Assembly (NCBI GenBank): GCA_963760375.1
Contig: CAVXCS010000007.1
Coordinates: 434,001 to 498,000 of the forward strand
Direction of reading: 5' to 3'
Source: Pelagihabitans sp963760375
Lineage (GTDB): Bacteria; Bacteroidota; Bacteroidia; Flavobacteriales; Flavobacteriaceae
Length of the DNA stretch: 64,000 nt
The notes under the pieces were generated by a model, which saw only the letters and a list, made by a program, of their open reading frames with translations, made no database searches and was not told the DNA's origin. Positions 47,975 to 57,428 of the stretch are shown piece by piece. A program made the translations under genes and the position numbers. How positions within the stretch are numbered: position 1 is the stretch's first letter; each line of letters begins with the position of its first letter.

Positions 47975-49366
47975 TTACGGCGTTTTACTTTGAGTGCCTT
48001 TCCTTAAAACGGTATCGAAGACCCATTTATCGGCATACATGCCATAAACCAATCCGATTTCATTTTCTTGAACGTATTTTTCGTCCTTTCCCAAATCAAA
48101 ATTAACATTATAGACATATACCTTAACGCCCTGATTTTTCAGGGCCAACAAAAAGTCGGTCTCTTTGGGGACGATTCTTCTCGATAGGGCAACATATTTT
48201 ATGTTGTTGATCGCAAGATACTCCAATTTGTCCCCTTTGATATCGCCCAGCGTTTCCTGGGAGATCATCGCGTTGATCTGGTTCTTTGCCGCTTCTTCTA
48301 CCGCCATAAGGCTAAAGAGCTCCATAATGAGCCTTTTTTTGTCCACAAAACTATTGGCAAACCGTATAGGATCGTTCACCTTGTCGGTGACCAAGGTGGC
48401 ATCGGGATGGGCGGAGAACCATTCATTGATTCGGTTCATATCCAAGGTGGTATAATCGCCATAAATTTTATGCTTCAAAAATTCGGCATGGCTTACCGGC
48501 AGCTCCCCTTCAAAATCGGTGAACCTGGCCCACATGTTCCAGTCGTGTGCCGCAATATATTGTCCATCCGTGGTTTCATTGATATCCAATTCGAATAAAC
48601 GGAATCCCTTTTTGTAATTTTCATTCAATGCCTCAAGGGAGTTGGTCGAGGCGATGCCATTGACCGATCCGCCAGCATGGGCTATGTAACGGTCGATACT
48701 GGGCTCAAAGGCGTAGGTTATTTTAGGAAAATAGGATCGATTTTTAAGCAACGATTTCGGGACTGCCAAGCTGTGGGTGATTGAAAGTGGGTCGGTCTTT
48801 TCTTGGATGCTTCCCTCAAAATTATCCATCACATATGCATATCGGGCTTTGAGGCTCCCCAAAACGGGAAACCCGAGAATTTTAAGCGTTTGCGAATATT
48901 TTTGAAGCTCATTGGTGGCAGAATCATGGGCAAGTATAGCAAACTTGGCACTGTCCTTGATCATGTTCTTCAAAACATCGATAAACTGTTGTGCATCCGT
49001 TTCACTTCCGTAAGTGTCATAGGTCTTGAATTCAAAACTGTTGGCGGCCGTAAAGTGAACAATGGTCAAGCCCCTTCCTATCCCTTCAGTAACGCCATTC
49101 GCTATAAAACCGCTTTGCTTTTGGGCATTGAATCCGTTGCTGTTGACCTCCAGTACCGCATTTTCTTCTATACAATTCCCAGTGGCGTAGGCGATTGGTG
49201 CGATGAACGTGGACAACATTGCTCCATTTGCTTTGCAAAAATCTTCGCTGACCGTTTTGTCGAGATCAAAAGCCGCATAACAAGGGGGCAATGCGAGCCA
49301 AATGAGGAGGGCTACAAATCCTTTTTTGGAGAAGCTACGATTTCGTTTTGGTTTGTTGAGTTGCAT
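47975..49366 (-). CDS. ILEI/FAM3-like domain fused to a GDPD-type phosphodiesterase
   Basis: The protein is about 463 residues with a signal peptide (KKGFVALLIWLALPPCYA). Residues about 60-190 have the pattern of the interleukin-like EMT inducer (ILEI/FAM3) fold: GRGLTIVHFTAANSFEFKTYD, SAKFAILAHDSATNEL, LGSLKARYAYV. From about 220 it is a glycerophosphodiester phosphodiesterase/PI-PLC-like barrel: YIAHAGG, TNSLEALNENYKKGF, ELDINETTDGQ, AAHDWNMW. The E-x-D metal ligands and the second His are present; the classical H-R pair reads H-A here, which I recall in this subfamily. The ATG at 49366 is preferred over a GTG at 49384. Its C-terminal about 100 residues are closely similar to the partial gene at 63667. 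It is probably periplasmic and acts on a phosphodiester in lipid or glycan. Confidence 0.75.
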   Translation of the reverse strand: MQLNKPKRNRSFSKKGFVALLIWLALPPCYAAFDLDKTVSEDFCKANGAMLSTFIAPIAYATGNCIEENAVLEVNSNGFNAQKQSGFIANGVTEGIGRGLTIVHFTAANSFEFKTYDTYGSETDAQQFIDVLKNMIKDSAKFAILAHDSATNELQKYSQTLKILGFPVLGSLKARYAYVMDNFEGSIQEKTDPLSITHSLAVPKSLLKNRSYFPKITYAFEPSIDRYIAHAGGSVNGIASTNSLEALNENYKKGFRLFELDINETTDGQYIAAHDWNMWARFTDFEGELPVSHAEFLKHKIYGDYTTLDMNRINEWFSAHPDATLVTDKVNDPIRFANSFVDKKRLIMELFSLMAVEEAAKNQINAMISQETLGDIKGDKLEYLAINNIKYVALSRRIVPKETDFLLALKNQGVKVYVYNVNFDLGKDEKYVQENEIGLVYGMYADKWVFDTVLRKGTQSKTP

Positions 49367-49586
49367 ATCTTTTTGCGAAAACACTGAATGTCATCAGCAA
49401 TAGGAACGTAAACGCAGCATTCATATTGTGGCCGAGAGGATATAACAGCTTTGAAAAAAGGGCAAGTGCAATGATGGGATGTGATTGACAAATCACTGCG
49501 GCACAAAACCCATTTCCTTAGGGGCAGTGATGGAAAACCACGGTTAGTCTGGCACAAAAGGCTGGGAAAATCTTAATATTTAATTG

Positions 49587-49594
49587 TAATTTTG
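49587..49594 (+). promoter_or_regulatory. Putative -7 box of the polysaccharide locus
   Basis: TAATTTTG matches TAnnTTTG and lies 14 bp before the ATG at 49609. It may drive the DUF6909 gene and the closely spaced downstream genes. No clear -33 TTG was found. Confidence 0.4.
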
Positions 49595-49608
49595 TTCGAA
49601 ATTGTACA

Positions 49609-51294
49609 ATGGGCAAGACAACCGACACCACCCGTGCGCAAGAATCTACCAATGCCATTGAACGCCTGTACATCACCATGCGGCATTTGTTCAATAGGGG
49701 GTTTTACAAACCCAATGGGATTTCAGGGGAAACCCTGAAAAATGCCCTACTGCAATTACGCCCTGAAATATATGGTAGTATTGCGGAGGAAAAGGCAGAA
49801 TTGAACGGATTGACCTATGTGCTGGAACGTTTGCCCGAAGGTATAGAACAATGCCGATTCATCAACCTTACTTCTGACGAAGGTTATACCAAATCCCATT
49901 TTGTTGCCATCATACCGCCCAAACGGCGGCGAAATTGTTATCGTATCGATGATGAACAGATGAACATTGAAATCACCCGGGGGCGATCGGATATCTATGA
50001 TATTTTAACACATTTGACCTTTTTGTTCATCGAATCGGAAAAAATTGCCAAGCGGGTGCTTATTGAAGATACCGACAAAACCATAAGGGATTGGAAGAAG
50101 TTGGAATCGGCGGTCAAAAAACCAAAATTGACCCAAGCGGAAAAGGAAGTGGCGCTGATCCACACCGCATACATTTTAGGGCGTTCCTTTGAAGAAGTGA
50201 TGGAAACCTATCAAAAGTTCGCCACAAAACGCCAGCCGGAACGATTTTTACAAATTGTGTATTGGTTGGGCAAATTGGCCATTGAAGAGGAAGTTACCGG
50301 CGAGAAAAGGGCAATAACGTTTAGCGCTCTTTTACGGGAACGACTGGGGCACCACATACATGGCGAACGTTGGGCAGACACCATCAAGGAGACCTTGGCG
50401 CAGAATGGATTGCTAAAAAGGCCCATCCATATTATCAGCGCCAACATGCACAGCGTCATGAATTCCCTTTTCGCCAGGAATGCATTAAAAAAGGAGTTTC
50501 CCACCAATGGTTCCCTTGAAATTTATGAGGCCTTGAGCATGACTTCCAATTTGAAACTGAGAAACAAGGTCATCCAGTTCGCTGAAAAAAATGGAATGAT
50601 CTCGATAAACGATGTATCCGGCACCAATATCGACGTGCAAATATTTGATATGGCCAGATTGGGAGAAGCAAGTTGCTGTTATGATCTTCCCGTTGGGATT
50701 TCCCAAGAAGAAAAACCTGTTATCTTTGTGATGGACTATGCCTTTGGGGAACAGGCCTATGAGACTATCGATGAATTGTTGAAGCCTTTCGGCGGTCATA
50801 AAAAGAAAGAGCTATTTCTGAATATTGAGTCGATTTCGATTATGGGCAAGGCCGGCATTCTTGAGGGAGGCAAAGGGGATTTAATGATTCCTACGGCCCA
50901 TATTTTTGAAGGGACGGCCGATAATTATCCGTTTAGCAACGAGTTATCGGCATCCGATTTTGAAGGCAATGGCCTAAAAGTGTATGAAGGGACCATGGTG
51001 ACCGTGTTGGGGACCTCTTTGCAGAATAAGGACATTTTAAAATTCTTCCATCAATCGACGTGGAACGTAATCGGGCTGGAAATGGAAGGGGTGCATTATC
51101 AAAAGGCGATACAATCGGCCTCGAAAATTCGCAAAAGCATTAGAGAAGATGTGAAAGTACGTTATGCGTATTATGCTTCCGATAATCCTTTGGAGTCGGG
51201 GAGTACCCTCGCATCCGGAGGCTTGGGCACCACTGGGGTAAAACCCACCTATTTGATCACGGATAAAATTTTGGACCAAATTTTTAAATCTTAA
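49609..51294 (+). CDS. DUF6909-like protein with nucleoside-phosphorylase-like C-terminus
   Basis: The protein is 561 residues with no signal peptide or membrane helix. I believe it is the family named DUF6909, from memory. The C-terminal third carries SISIMGKAGILEGGKGDLMI and then GLEMEGVHYQKAIQSA, which resembles the EMEG/EMEA signature of the PNP/UDP phosphorylase and nucleosidase superfamily. The N-terminal half is helical (ERLYITMRHLFNRGFYKP, LTFLFIESEKIAKRVL). A nucleotide-processing role is therefore possible but unproved. The stop lies 2 bp before the Wzz-like gene, tying it to the polysaccharide operon. Confidence 0.7.
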   Translation: MGKTTDTTRAQESTNAIERLYITMRHLFNRGFYKPNGISGETLKNALLQLRPEIYGSIAEEKAELNGLTYVLERLPEGIEQCRFINLTSDEGYTKSHFVAIIPPKRRRNCYRIDDEQMNIEITRGRSDIYDILTHLTFLFIESEKIAKRVLIEDTDKTIRDWKKLESAVKKPKLTQAEKEVALIHTAYILGRSFEEVMETYQKFATKRQPERFLQIVYWLGKLAIEEEVTGEKRAITFSALLRERLGHHIHGERWADTIKETLAQNGLLKRPIHIISANMHSVMNSLFARNALKKEFPTNGSLEIYEALSMTSNLKLRNKVIQFAEKNGMISINDVSGTNIDVQIFDMARLGEASCCYDLPVGISQEEKPVIFVMDYAFGEQAYETIDELLKPFGGHKKKELFLNIESISIMGKAGILEGGKGDLMIPTAHIFEGTADNYPFSNELSASDFEGNGLKVYEGTMVTVLGTSLQNKDILKFFHQSTWNVIGLEMEGVHYQKAIQSASKIRKSIREDVKVRYAYYASDNPLESGSTLASGGLGTTGVKPTYLITDKILDQIFKS

Positions 51295-51296
51295 AT

Positions 51297-52307
51297 ATGG
51301 CAAACGACTTACCGCCGAGCACCCCAGCAAATTCAGGAGAAATAGATTTAGGGAAGCTCCTGCAATTGTTCAAAAGCGGATTCAATCGCATTTTTAGGGG
51401 TATCCTTCGTATTTTTCGCTATCTCAAAAAGAACGCCCTCAAATTGGGCGCCTTGATCGTGGCAGGGGTCGTCATAGGCTTCTTGCTCAATTTGATAGTC
51501 GACAAAAAACTGAAGACCGAGGTTATCGTAAAACCAAACTTTGAGAGCAAGGACTATTTGTACGATGTTGTTGAGGAAATCCAAGCGAACATCCTTTCCA
51601 AGGACACCTTGTTTTTTAGTGGTTTGGGCATCGATGTGAACGGCATGCGCGGTTTTGAGATCGGCATTGAGCCAATAGGAAATGTGGAGCAGGATAAGGA
51701 AACGGTTAAGGAAGAAAACGACTATCTGGAGATTTTACAGAACTATAAGGACAATGATTTTGTATTGCAGGTCATTCGTTCAGAAATCTTAAAGAAAACC
51801 ATACTTACCCATAGGATAACCTTTTCCCATAAAAACCCGATAAAGGGAGAGGAATATGTTCGAAAATTGATCGATTATATCAATGCCAATCCATATTTTA
51901 ACGAACTCCGACAGGCATACGCCAACAATGCACAAGAGCGTATCACAAAAAACACCGAGCTGGTGAAGCAAATTGATGACCTGGTGGCCAGTTATACCCT
52001 GCAGCTTTCTGAAAAGTCAGATTCTGCCGCGAATCAGGGAATGGTGCTTTTTGACCAGGAAAAGAGCCTTGATGTACCTGGATTATTAGGCTTAAAGAAT
52101 GCGCTTATCAAACAAGTAGAGCAAAAACAGCTTGAACTGGTCGAAGAAAAGCAAGCCATCAGTATCATCAATTTCGGAAAAACCCAGGTGGTAAAAACAC
52201 AATTCCTGAACAAAAGCTTGACCATGGTGCCCTTGATTTTATTGGGGGGCTTTTTCCTATGGTCCCTTATCGGTTACCTTGACAGGAAATCAGGTGAGAT
52301 GAGTTGA
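51297..52307 (+). CDS. Wzz-like polysaccharide chain-length/co-polymerase protein
   Basis: The protein is 336 residues. A cytoplasmic N-terminus is followed by TM1 (about 49-69, LGALIVAGVVIGFLLNLIV), a large periplasmic helical region with a coiled coil (about 200-295), and TM2 (about 306-326, MVPLILLGGFFLWSLIGYL). Two terminal helices around a helical periplasmic domain is the Wzz/PCP layout. Such proteins set the length of Wzy-made polymers. Its position just before the rhamnose genes and in the same locus as wzx/wzy fits. No kinase (Wzc) domain is present. Confidence 0.75.
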   Translation: MANDLPPSTPANSGEIDLGKLLQLFKSGFNRIFRGILRIFRYLKKNALKLGALIVAGVVIGFLLNLIVDKKLKTEVIVKPNFESKDYLYDVVEEIQANILSKDTLFFSGLGIDVNGMRGFEIGIEPIGNVEQDKETVKEENDYLEILQNYKDNDFVLQVIRSEILKKTILTHRITFSHKNPIKGEEYVRKLIDYINANPYFNELRQAYANNAQERITKNTELVKQIDDLVASYTLQLSEKSDSAANQGMVLFDQEKSLDVPGLLGLKNALIKQVEQKQLELVEEKQAISIINFGKTQVVKTQFLNKSLTMVPLILLGGFFLWSLIGYLDRKSGEMS

Positions 52308-52355
52308 AAACCATATTGCCGATAGGTATGTATTAATTTAAAAAATGTTTGTCCC

Positions 52356-53399
52356 ATGAATATTCTAATTACTGGAGGAGCTGGTTTTATAGGCTCCCAT
52401 GTAGTGCGGCGCTTCGTAAAAACCTACCCAAAGTATCAGATTTTCAACCTAGACGCGCTTACCTATGCCGGCAATTTGGAAAATTTAAGGGATATTGAGA
52501 ACGAGGCCAACTATCATTTTGTAAAAGGCGATATCGTAGATGAGGATTTCATCAATACCCTCTTCAAAAAACACCGTTTTGATGGCGTTATACATTTGGC
52601 TGCCGAATCACACGTTGACCGCTCCATAACCGATCCCTTGGCATTTGTTCGGACCAACATCATCGGGACGGTAAATTTGCTGAATGCGGCAAAGGCACTA
52701 TGGCATGGAGATACTTCAAAAAAGCGTTTTTACCACATCAGTACCGATGAGGTATATGGCTCACTGGGGGCAGAAGGGCTTTTTTTGGAGAGCACCCCCT
52801 ACGATCCGAATTCGCCTTATTCGGCTTCCAAGGCCAGTTCCGATCACTTTGTCAGGGCCTATGGCGAAACCTATGGCCTGCCATACGTGATCACCAACTG
52901 TTCCAATAATTATGGCCCCAACCATTTTCCTGAAAAATTGATTCCTTTGTTCATCAATAATATAATTGAAAATAAGCCATTACCGGTGTATGGAGATGGC
53001 AAATATACACGCGATTGGTTATTTGTGGAGGACCATGCCGTTGCCATCGATTTGGTCTTTCATAAAGGTAAAAATCACGAAACCTATAACATTGGGGGTT
53101 TTAACGAGTGGCAGAATATCGATTTGGTGAAATTGCTCTGCAAACTGATGGATCAAAAATTGAATCGGCCCAAAGGTGCTTCGGAAAAATTGATCAGTTA
53201 CGTAAAGGATCGACCTGGACATGATTTAAGATATGCGATAGACGCGGGTAAAATCAATAGGGAATTGGGTTGGAAACCTTCTGTTACCTTCGAACAGGGC
53301 TTGGATTTGACCATCGATTGGTACCTCAAAAATACCGATTGGTTGAATCATGTAACATCGGGGGATTATCAAAAATATTATGAAAAAATGTACTCCTAA
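52356..53399 (+). CDS. rfbB: dTDP-glucose 4,6-dehydratase
   Basis: The protein is 347 residues, a short-chain dehydrogenase. It has the NAD-binding ITGGAGFIGSHVVRRF, the catalytic stretch HISTDEVYGSLG with the YSASKAS Tyr-x3-Lys, and SNNYGPNHFPEKLIP, RDWLFVEDHA and DRPGHDLRYAID. It converts dTDP-glucose to dTDP-4-keto-6-deoxyglucose, step two of dTDP-L-rhamnose synthesis. rfbA follows after 26 bp, and all four rfb genes are consecutive. Confidence 0.97.
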   Translation: MNILITGGAGFIGSHVVRRFVKTYPKYQIFNLDALTYAGNLENLRDIENEANYHFVKGDIVDEDFINTLFKKHRFDGVIHLAAESHVDRSITDPLAFVRTNIIGTVNLLNAAKALWHGDTSKKRFYHISTDEVYGSLGAEGLFLESTPYDPNSPYSASKASSDHFVRAYGETYGLPYVITNCSNNYGPNHFPEKLIPLFINNIIENKPLPVYGDGKYTRDWLFVEDHAVAIDLVFHKGKNHETYNIGGFNEWQNIDLVKLLCKLMDQKLNRPKGASEKLISYVKDRPGHDLRYAIDAGKINRELGWKPSVTFEQGLDLTIDWYLKNTDWLNHVTSGDYQKYYEKMYS

Positions 53400-53425
53400 G
53401 AGTACTTCCCATTAAACGATACATT

Positions 53426-54295
53426 ATGAAGGGAATTATTTTGGCAGGGGGTTCCGGAACCCGATTGCACCCGTTGACATTATCGGTCAGCAAACAACTT
53501 ATGCCGATTTACGACAAGCCGATGATTTATTATCCGTTGTCTACCCTGATGTATGCCGGAATCAGGGATATTTTGATTATTTCTACCCCGAAAGACCTTC
53601 CACTTTTTGAAGATTTGTTGGGGGATGGAAGAAAATATGGTTGCCATTTTTCCTATGCGGTGCAGGATGCCCCCAATGGCCTGGCGGAAGCATTTATCAT
53701 CGGCGCCGAGTTTATTGGAAACGATAAGGTAGCGCTGATTTTGGGCGATAATATCTTTTATGGTTCCGGGTTGGCAAAATTACTCCAGTCGAACAACGAC
53801 CCCGATGGGGGTATCATTTACGCCTATCGGGTACATGATCCGGAACGTTACGGGGTGGTGGAATTTGATGAAGAAGGCAAAGTAATGAGCATTGAGGAAA
53901 AACCAAAGGAACCTAAATCGAACTACGCCGTACCAGGCATTTATTTTTACGACAATGAAGTTGTGGAAATAGCGAAGAATATTCCCCCTTCCCATCGTGG
54001 GGAGCTTGAAATAACCGATGTGAACAAAGTATACCTTAAAAAGGGAAAGCTTAGCGTCAGTATTTTGGACCGCGGCACCGCTTGGCTCGATACCGGTACT
54101 TTCCAATCTTTGATGCAGGCTTCCCAGTTTGTGGAGGTAATTGAAGAACGACAAGGTTTAAAAATTGGCGCCATCGAGGCCGCCGCATACGAAATGGGCT
54201 ATATCAATAAGGAACAATTTAAAAAGTTGGCGGAACCCTTGATGAAAAGCGGTTATGGAAAAAACCTATTGGGAATCCTAAACAAACATCTATGA
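53426..54295 (+). CDS. rfbA: Glucose-1-phosphate thymidylyltransferase
   Basis: The protein is 289 residues. The nucleotidyltransferase signature GIILAGGSGTRLHPLT opens it; GDNIFYGSGL, IEEKPKEPKSNYAVPGIYFY and GTAWLDTGTF are typical RmlA blocks. It makes dTDP-glucose from dTTP and glucose-1-phosphate, the first and feedback-controlled step of the pathway. Its stop overlaps the rfbC start by 4 bp. Confidence 0.97.
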   Translation: MKGIILAGGSGTRLHPLTLSVSKQLMPIYDKPMIYYPLSTLMYAGIRDILIISTPKDLPLFEDLLGDGRKYGCHFSYAVQDAPNGLAEAFIIGAEFIGNDKVALILGDNIFYGSGLAKLLQSNNDPDGGIIYAYRVHDPERYGVVEFDEEGKVMSIEEKPKEPKSNYAVPGIYFYDNEVVEIAKNIPPSHRGELEITDVNKVYLKKGKLSVSILDRGTAWLDTGTFQSLMQASQFVEVIEERQGLKIGAIEAAAYEMGYINKEQFKKLAEPLMKSGYGKNLLGILNKHL

Positions 54296-54837
54296 AGGTT
54301 ACCGAGACCAAGTTGAAAGGCTGTTTTATATTGGAGCCAAAAGTCTTTGTTGACGATCGCGGCTATTTCATGGAATCTTATAACGAAGAACTGTTCAATG
54401 ACTCGATTGGCAGGAAGGTTCTTTTTGTTCAAGACAACCAGTCATTTTCTACCAAAGGTGTCGTCCGTGCCCTGCACCGTCAAATCGGGGAACATGCCCA
54501 GGCAAAATTGGTAAGGGTGCTCCAGGGCTGTGTTTTGGATGTGGCCGTGGACATGAGAACCGATTCCCCTACCTATGGCCAACATGTTGCCGTGGAACTC
54601 AGTTATGAAAACAGGAAGCAGCTTTTTATTCCCAGAGATTTTGCGCATGGCTTTGTGGCACTTTCCGACACGGTCGAATTTTTTTATAAGTGCGACAATT
54701 ACTACAATAAAGCGTCTGAAAGGGGCATCATTTATAACGATATTACATTGAACATCGATTGGAAACTGCCCCAAGAACAATTGGTCATTTCAGAAAAAGA
54801 CGCCATTTTACCAACATTTGACAACACCGCCCTATGA
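54292..54837 (+). CDS. rfbC: dTDP-4-dehydrorhamnose 3,5-epimerase
   Basis: The protein is 181 residues of cupin fold. It has FVDDRGYFMESYNEELF near the start, VVRALHRQIGEHAQAKLV with the catalytic His region (RmlC usually reads RGLHYQ), and FIPRDFAHGFVALSDTVEF near 110. It epimerises C3 and C5 of the keto sugar. It overlaps rfbA and rfbD by 4 bp each, so translation of the three is coupled. Confidence 0.95.
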   Translation: MKVTETKLKGCFILEPKVFVDDRGYFMESYNEELFNDSIGRKVLFVQDNQSFSTKGVVRALHRQIGEHAQAKLVRVLQGCVLDVAVDMRTDSPTYGQHVAVELSYENRKQLFIPRDFAHGFVALSDTVEFFYKCDNYYNKASERGIIYNDITLNIDWKLPQEQLVISEKDAILPTFDNTAL

Positions 54838-55697
54838 AACACGTATTGGTTACGGGAGGAAAAGGGCAATTGGCGTCCTGCATCAAAGATCTGGCGCAAG
54901 AGCTGGTCGATTACACCTTTATTTTTGTTGATTACGATGAATTGGATATCACGAAAAAAGAGGAAGTCACTGCCTTTTTTGAAATGGAAACCATCGACTT
55001 TTGCGTCAATTGTGCCGCCTACACGGCAGTGGACAAGGCAGAATCCGAGCCCCAACTGGCCAACGCCATCAATAGTGATGGGGTCAGGCATTTGGTAGAA
55101 TCCTGCCTGAAACACAATGTGCAGTTGATTCATATTTCGACCGACTTCGTATTCGACGGGAACCAATCCACGCCCTACAACGAATCCGATATGACCAATC
55201 CATTGGGGGTTTACGGCCAAGGGAAATTGCATGGAGAAGAGGCGATCATTTCCAACTTAAGAAAATATTTTATACTTCGGACTTCCTGGTTGTATTCGGA
55301 ACATGGGCATAATTTTTTGAAAACCATGTTGCGATTGGGCAGGGAACGGGAGCGCTTGAGCGTGGTCTGCGACCAGATCGGAACCCCCACCTATGCAGGG
55401 GATTTGGCCAAAGTGATCTTGAACATCATCCAGAATAATACCGTTAAGTATGGAATTTATCATTACAGTGATGAGGGAGTGGCCAGCTGGTACGATTTTG
55501 CACACGCCATTTTCGATTTGGGGAAAGTAAACTGTCTCTTAATGCCCATCAAAACAGAGGCTTATCCTACCCCTGCAAAACGTCCCGCCTATAGTGTGAT
55601 GGATAAGTCAAAAATCAAGAAGGACTTACTTATCGAAATCCCTTATTGGAGGGAGAGTCTTGTACACGCCATTAATAAAATGGATCATAATCAATAA
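54834..55697 (+). CDS. rfbD: dTDP-4-dehydrorhamnose reductase
   Basis: The protein is 287 residues. The N-terminal VLVTGGKGQLASCIKDL is the RmlD dinucleotide-binding motif. CAAYTAVDKAESEPQLA, STDFVFDGNQSTPYNESD, GVYGQGKLHGE (the Tyr-x3-Lys pair) and LRTSWLYSEHGHNFLKTM are RmlD signatures. It reduces the 4-keto group to give dTDP-L-rhamnose and completes the pathway. Three bases separate it from the next gene. Confidence 0.95.
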   Translation: MKHVLVTGGKGQLASCIKDLAQELVDYTFIFVDYDELDITKKEEVTAFFEMETIDFCVNCAAYTAVDKAESEPQLANAINSDGVRHLVESCLKHNVQLIHISTDFVFDGNQSTPYNESDMTNPLGVYGQGKLHGEEAIISNLRKYFILRTSWLYSEHGHNFLKTMLRLGRERERLSVVCDQIGTPTYAGDLAKVILNIIQNNTVKYGIYHYSDEGVASWYDFAHAIFDLGKVNCLLMPIKTEAYPTPAKRPAYSVMDKSKIKKDLLIEIPYWRESLVHAINKMDHNQ

Positions 55698-55700
55698 TTT

Positions 55701-57395
55701 ATGAAATTAAGGGAATTGACTTTTGATGAGAGGAACCGGGTATATATCAATACCGATAAAGTTATTGACTATAGCGATGGCGAAAAAAATGAAGAATATA
55801 TTTTCGATTCTTTAAAAAATGCAAAGGATACTTCTATTTATTCCATGGAATTGTTCAATTGTATAAGAGATTGGAGCAGTGAATATCATTTTACCACATA
55901 CAGGTCCAATATTCTCCGGTCTTTAAACATCAAAAAGGGCCATCATGTATTGGAAATCGGTGCCGGTTGTGGGGCAATAACCAGATATCTGGGCGAAACC
56001 GGGGCCAAGATAACGGCGGTTGAAGGCAGTTTGTCTCGGGCGAGGTGTATCGCGGAACGCTGCAGGGACCTTGACAACGTTACTGTTGTTTGCAGCAATG
56101 TGGAAGATATCGAATTTGAAGAAAAGTTCGACATCGTTACCTTGATAGGCGTCTTCGAATATACCGCGAAGTATTCCAATCGAGAGAACCCTTTTTCTGC
56201 CGCCTTGGATAGTTATGCAAGTTTGTTGAAGCCCAATGGTGCTTTGGTAATAGCAATCGAGAACAAGCTGGGGCTAAAATATTTTGCAGGATTTAACGAG
56301 GATCATTTTGCCAAAGCCTATTTTGGTTTGGAGGGTAGATATGGCGAAAAGGATATTACAACATTTGGATATGATCAAATAAGGGCATTGCTGGGAGAAA
56401 GTGGCTTTGGTACCACGAAGTTTCTGTTTCCATTTCCTGATTATAAACTGCCCAAGGTGGTTATAACGGACCATGGTCTTGCCAGAAAAGAATTCAATGT
56501 GGCCGATTTGATCCGGTTCACGAAGGATAGACATTATAATCCGCGCCCGAAAGCAAATTTGATGAATGAATACTTGGTATGGGAATCAGTCGCAGAAAAC
56601 GGATTGATAAAGGACCTGTCCAATTCTTTTTTAATAGTCGCTACCAAAAATCAAACTCAAGAATTGGTAGACGACTCACTTTTGTCGCAATACTATACTT
56701 GCAATCGGGTTGAACCGCACAATACGGCTACGACCTTTTATTCCACGACAACTAAAGGCATTGGGGTTCGTAAAAATCATCTTGGTTCCGTTGAAGGTAA
56801 AAAAGCTATGGCCGGCATATCGCATGATCTGGATGGGGAAACAACCTATATTCCGGGAAGAAATCTACATCACTTGATAACCGGGGCCCTGTTAAGACAT
56901 CAATACAAAGAATACGAAAGATTGATAGCGAAATGGGTCGATTATTTAAAATCGTTCGCACTGGTCGACATGGGTTCCGATACAAATTTGGTGAAACCTG
57001 ATTACTTTGATGCACTGCCTTTCAATATAATCGAGGACCAAAACGGAAAATTGCACCTTTTTGATCAAGAATGGCAGATCGAAGAACGGTTCGACCTCTC
57101 TTTTCTTATGGTTAGATATCTTAGCATGCACCGAAGAAATAAGGAAATTTATGGGGATTATGCCAACGATTTTGGGAATTTTGTAAATAAAACACTTAAA
57201 ACCTGTGCATTAAACCCACTAAGTGCCAGCGCCTTAAAACAATACAGAAGCCGTGATGAAACCATTCGGGCAAAAATAAATCGCGTGGGCGGCCAAGCGC
57301 CATTACAGTTAAAGAAATCATTGGTTTTTCTTCTGTTGGCCAAACTGAAGGAAATCAAGGCATATTTGTATTCCGGGCGGTTTGCTCAACGTTAA
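55701..57395 (+). CDS. SAM methyltransferase with kinase-like C-terminal half, polysaccharide locus
   Basis: The protein is 564 residues. The first half is a class I methyltransferase (about 60-260): VLEIGAGCGAITRYLGETGA (motif I), TAVEGSLSRARC, IVTLIGVFEYT, and GALVIAIENKLGLKYFAGF. The second half has no methyltransferase motif. Around residue 430 it reads DYFDALPFNIIEDQ, then LHLFDQEWQ. This recalls the D-x-x-P-x-N catalytic loop and D-x-E/D metal motif of LPS or antibiotic kinases, and so the methyltransferase-kinase layout of WbdD, which caps and terminates O-polysaccharide chains. That assignment is inference from short motifs. It directly follows rfbD. Confidence 0.7.
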   Translation: MKLRELTFDERNRVYINTDKVIDYSDGEKNEEYIFDSLKNAKDTSIYSMELFNCIRDWSSEYHFTTYRSNILRSLNIKKGHHVLEIGAGCGAITRYLGETGAKITAVEGSLSRARCIAERCRDLDNVTVVCSNVEDIEFEEKFDIVTLIGVFEYTAKYSNRENPFSAALDSYASLLKPNGALVIAIENKLGLKYFAGFNEDHFAKAYFGLEGRYGEKDITTFGYDQIRALLGESGFGTTKFLFPFPDYKLPKVVITDHGLARKEFNVADLIRFTKDRHYNPRPKANLMNEYLVWESVAENGLIKDLSNSFLIVATKNQTQELVDDSLLSQYYTCNRVEPHNTATTFYSTTTKGIGVRKNHLGSVEGKKAMAGISHDLDGETTYIPGRNLHHLITGALLRHQYKEYERLIAKWVDYLKSFALVDMGSDTNLVKPDYFDALPFNIIEDQNGKLHLFDQEWQIEERFDLSFLMVRYLSMHRRNKEIYGDYANDFGNFVNKTLKTCALNPLSASALKQYRSRDETIRAKINRVGGQAPLQLKKSLVFLLLAKLKEIKAYLYSGRFAQR

Positions 57396-57428
57396 AATGC
57401 GCAGCAATATTGAATTGGTATCAGAAGC

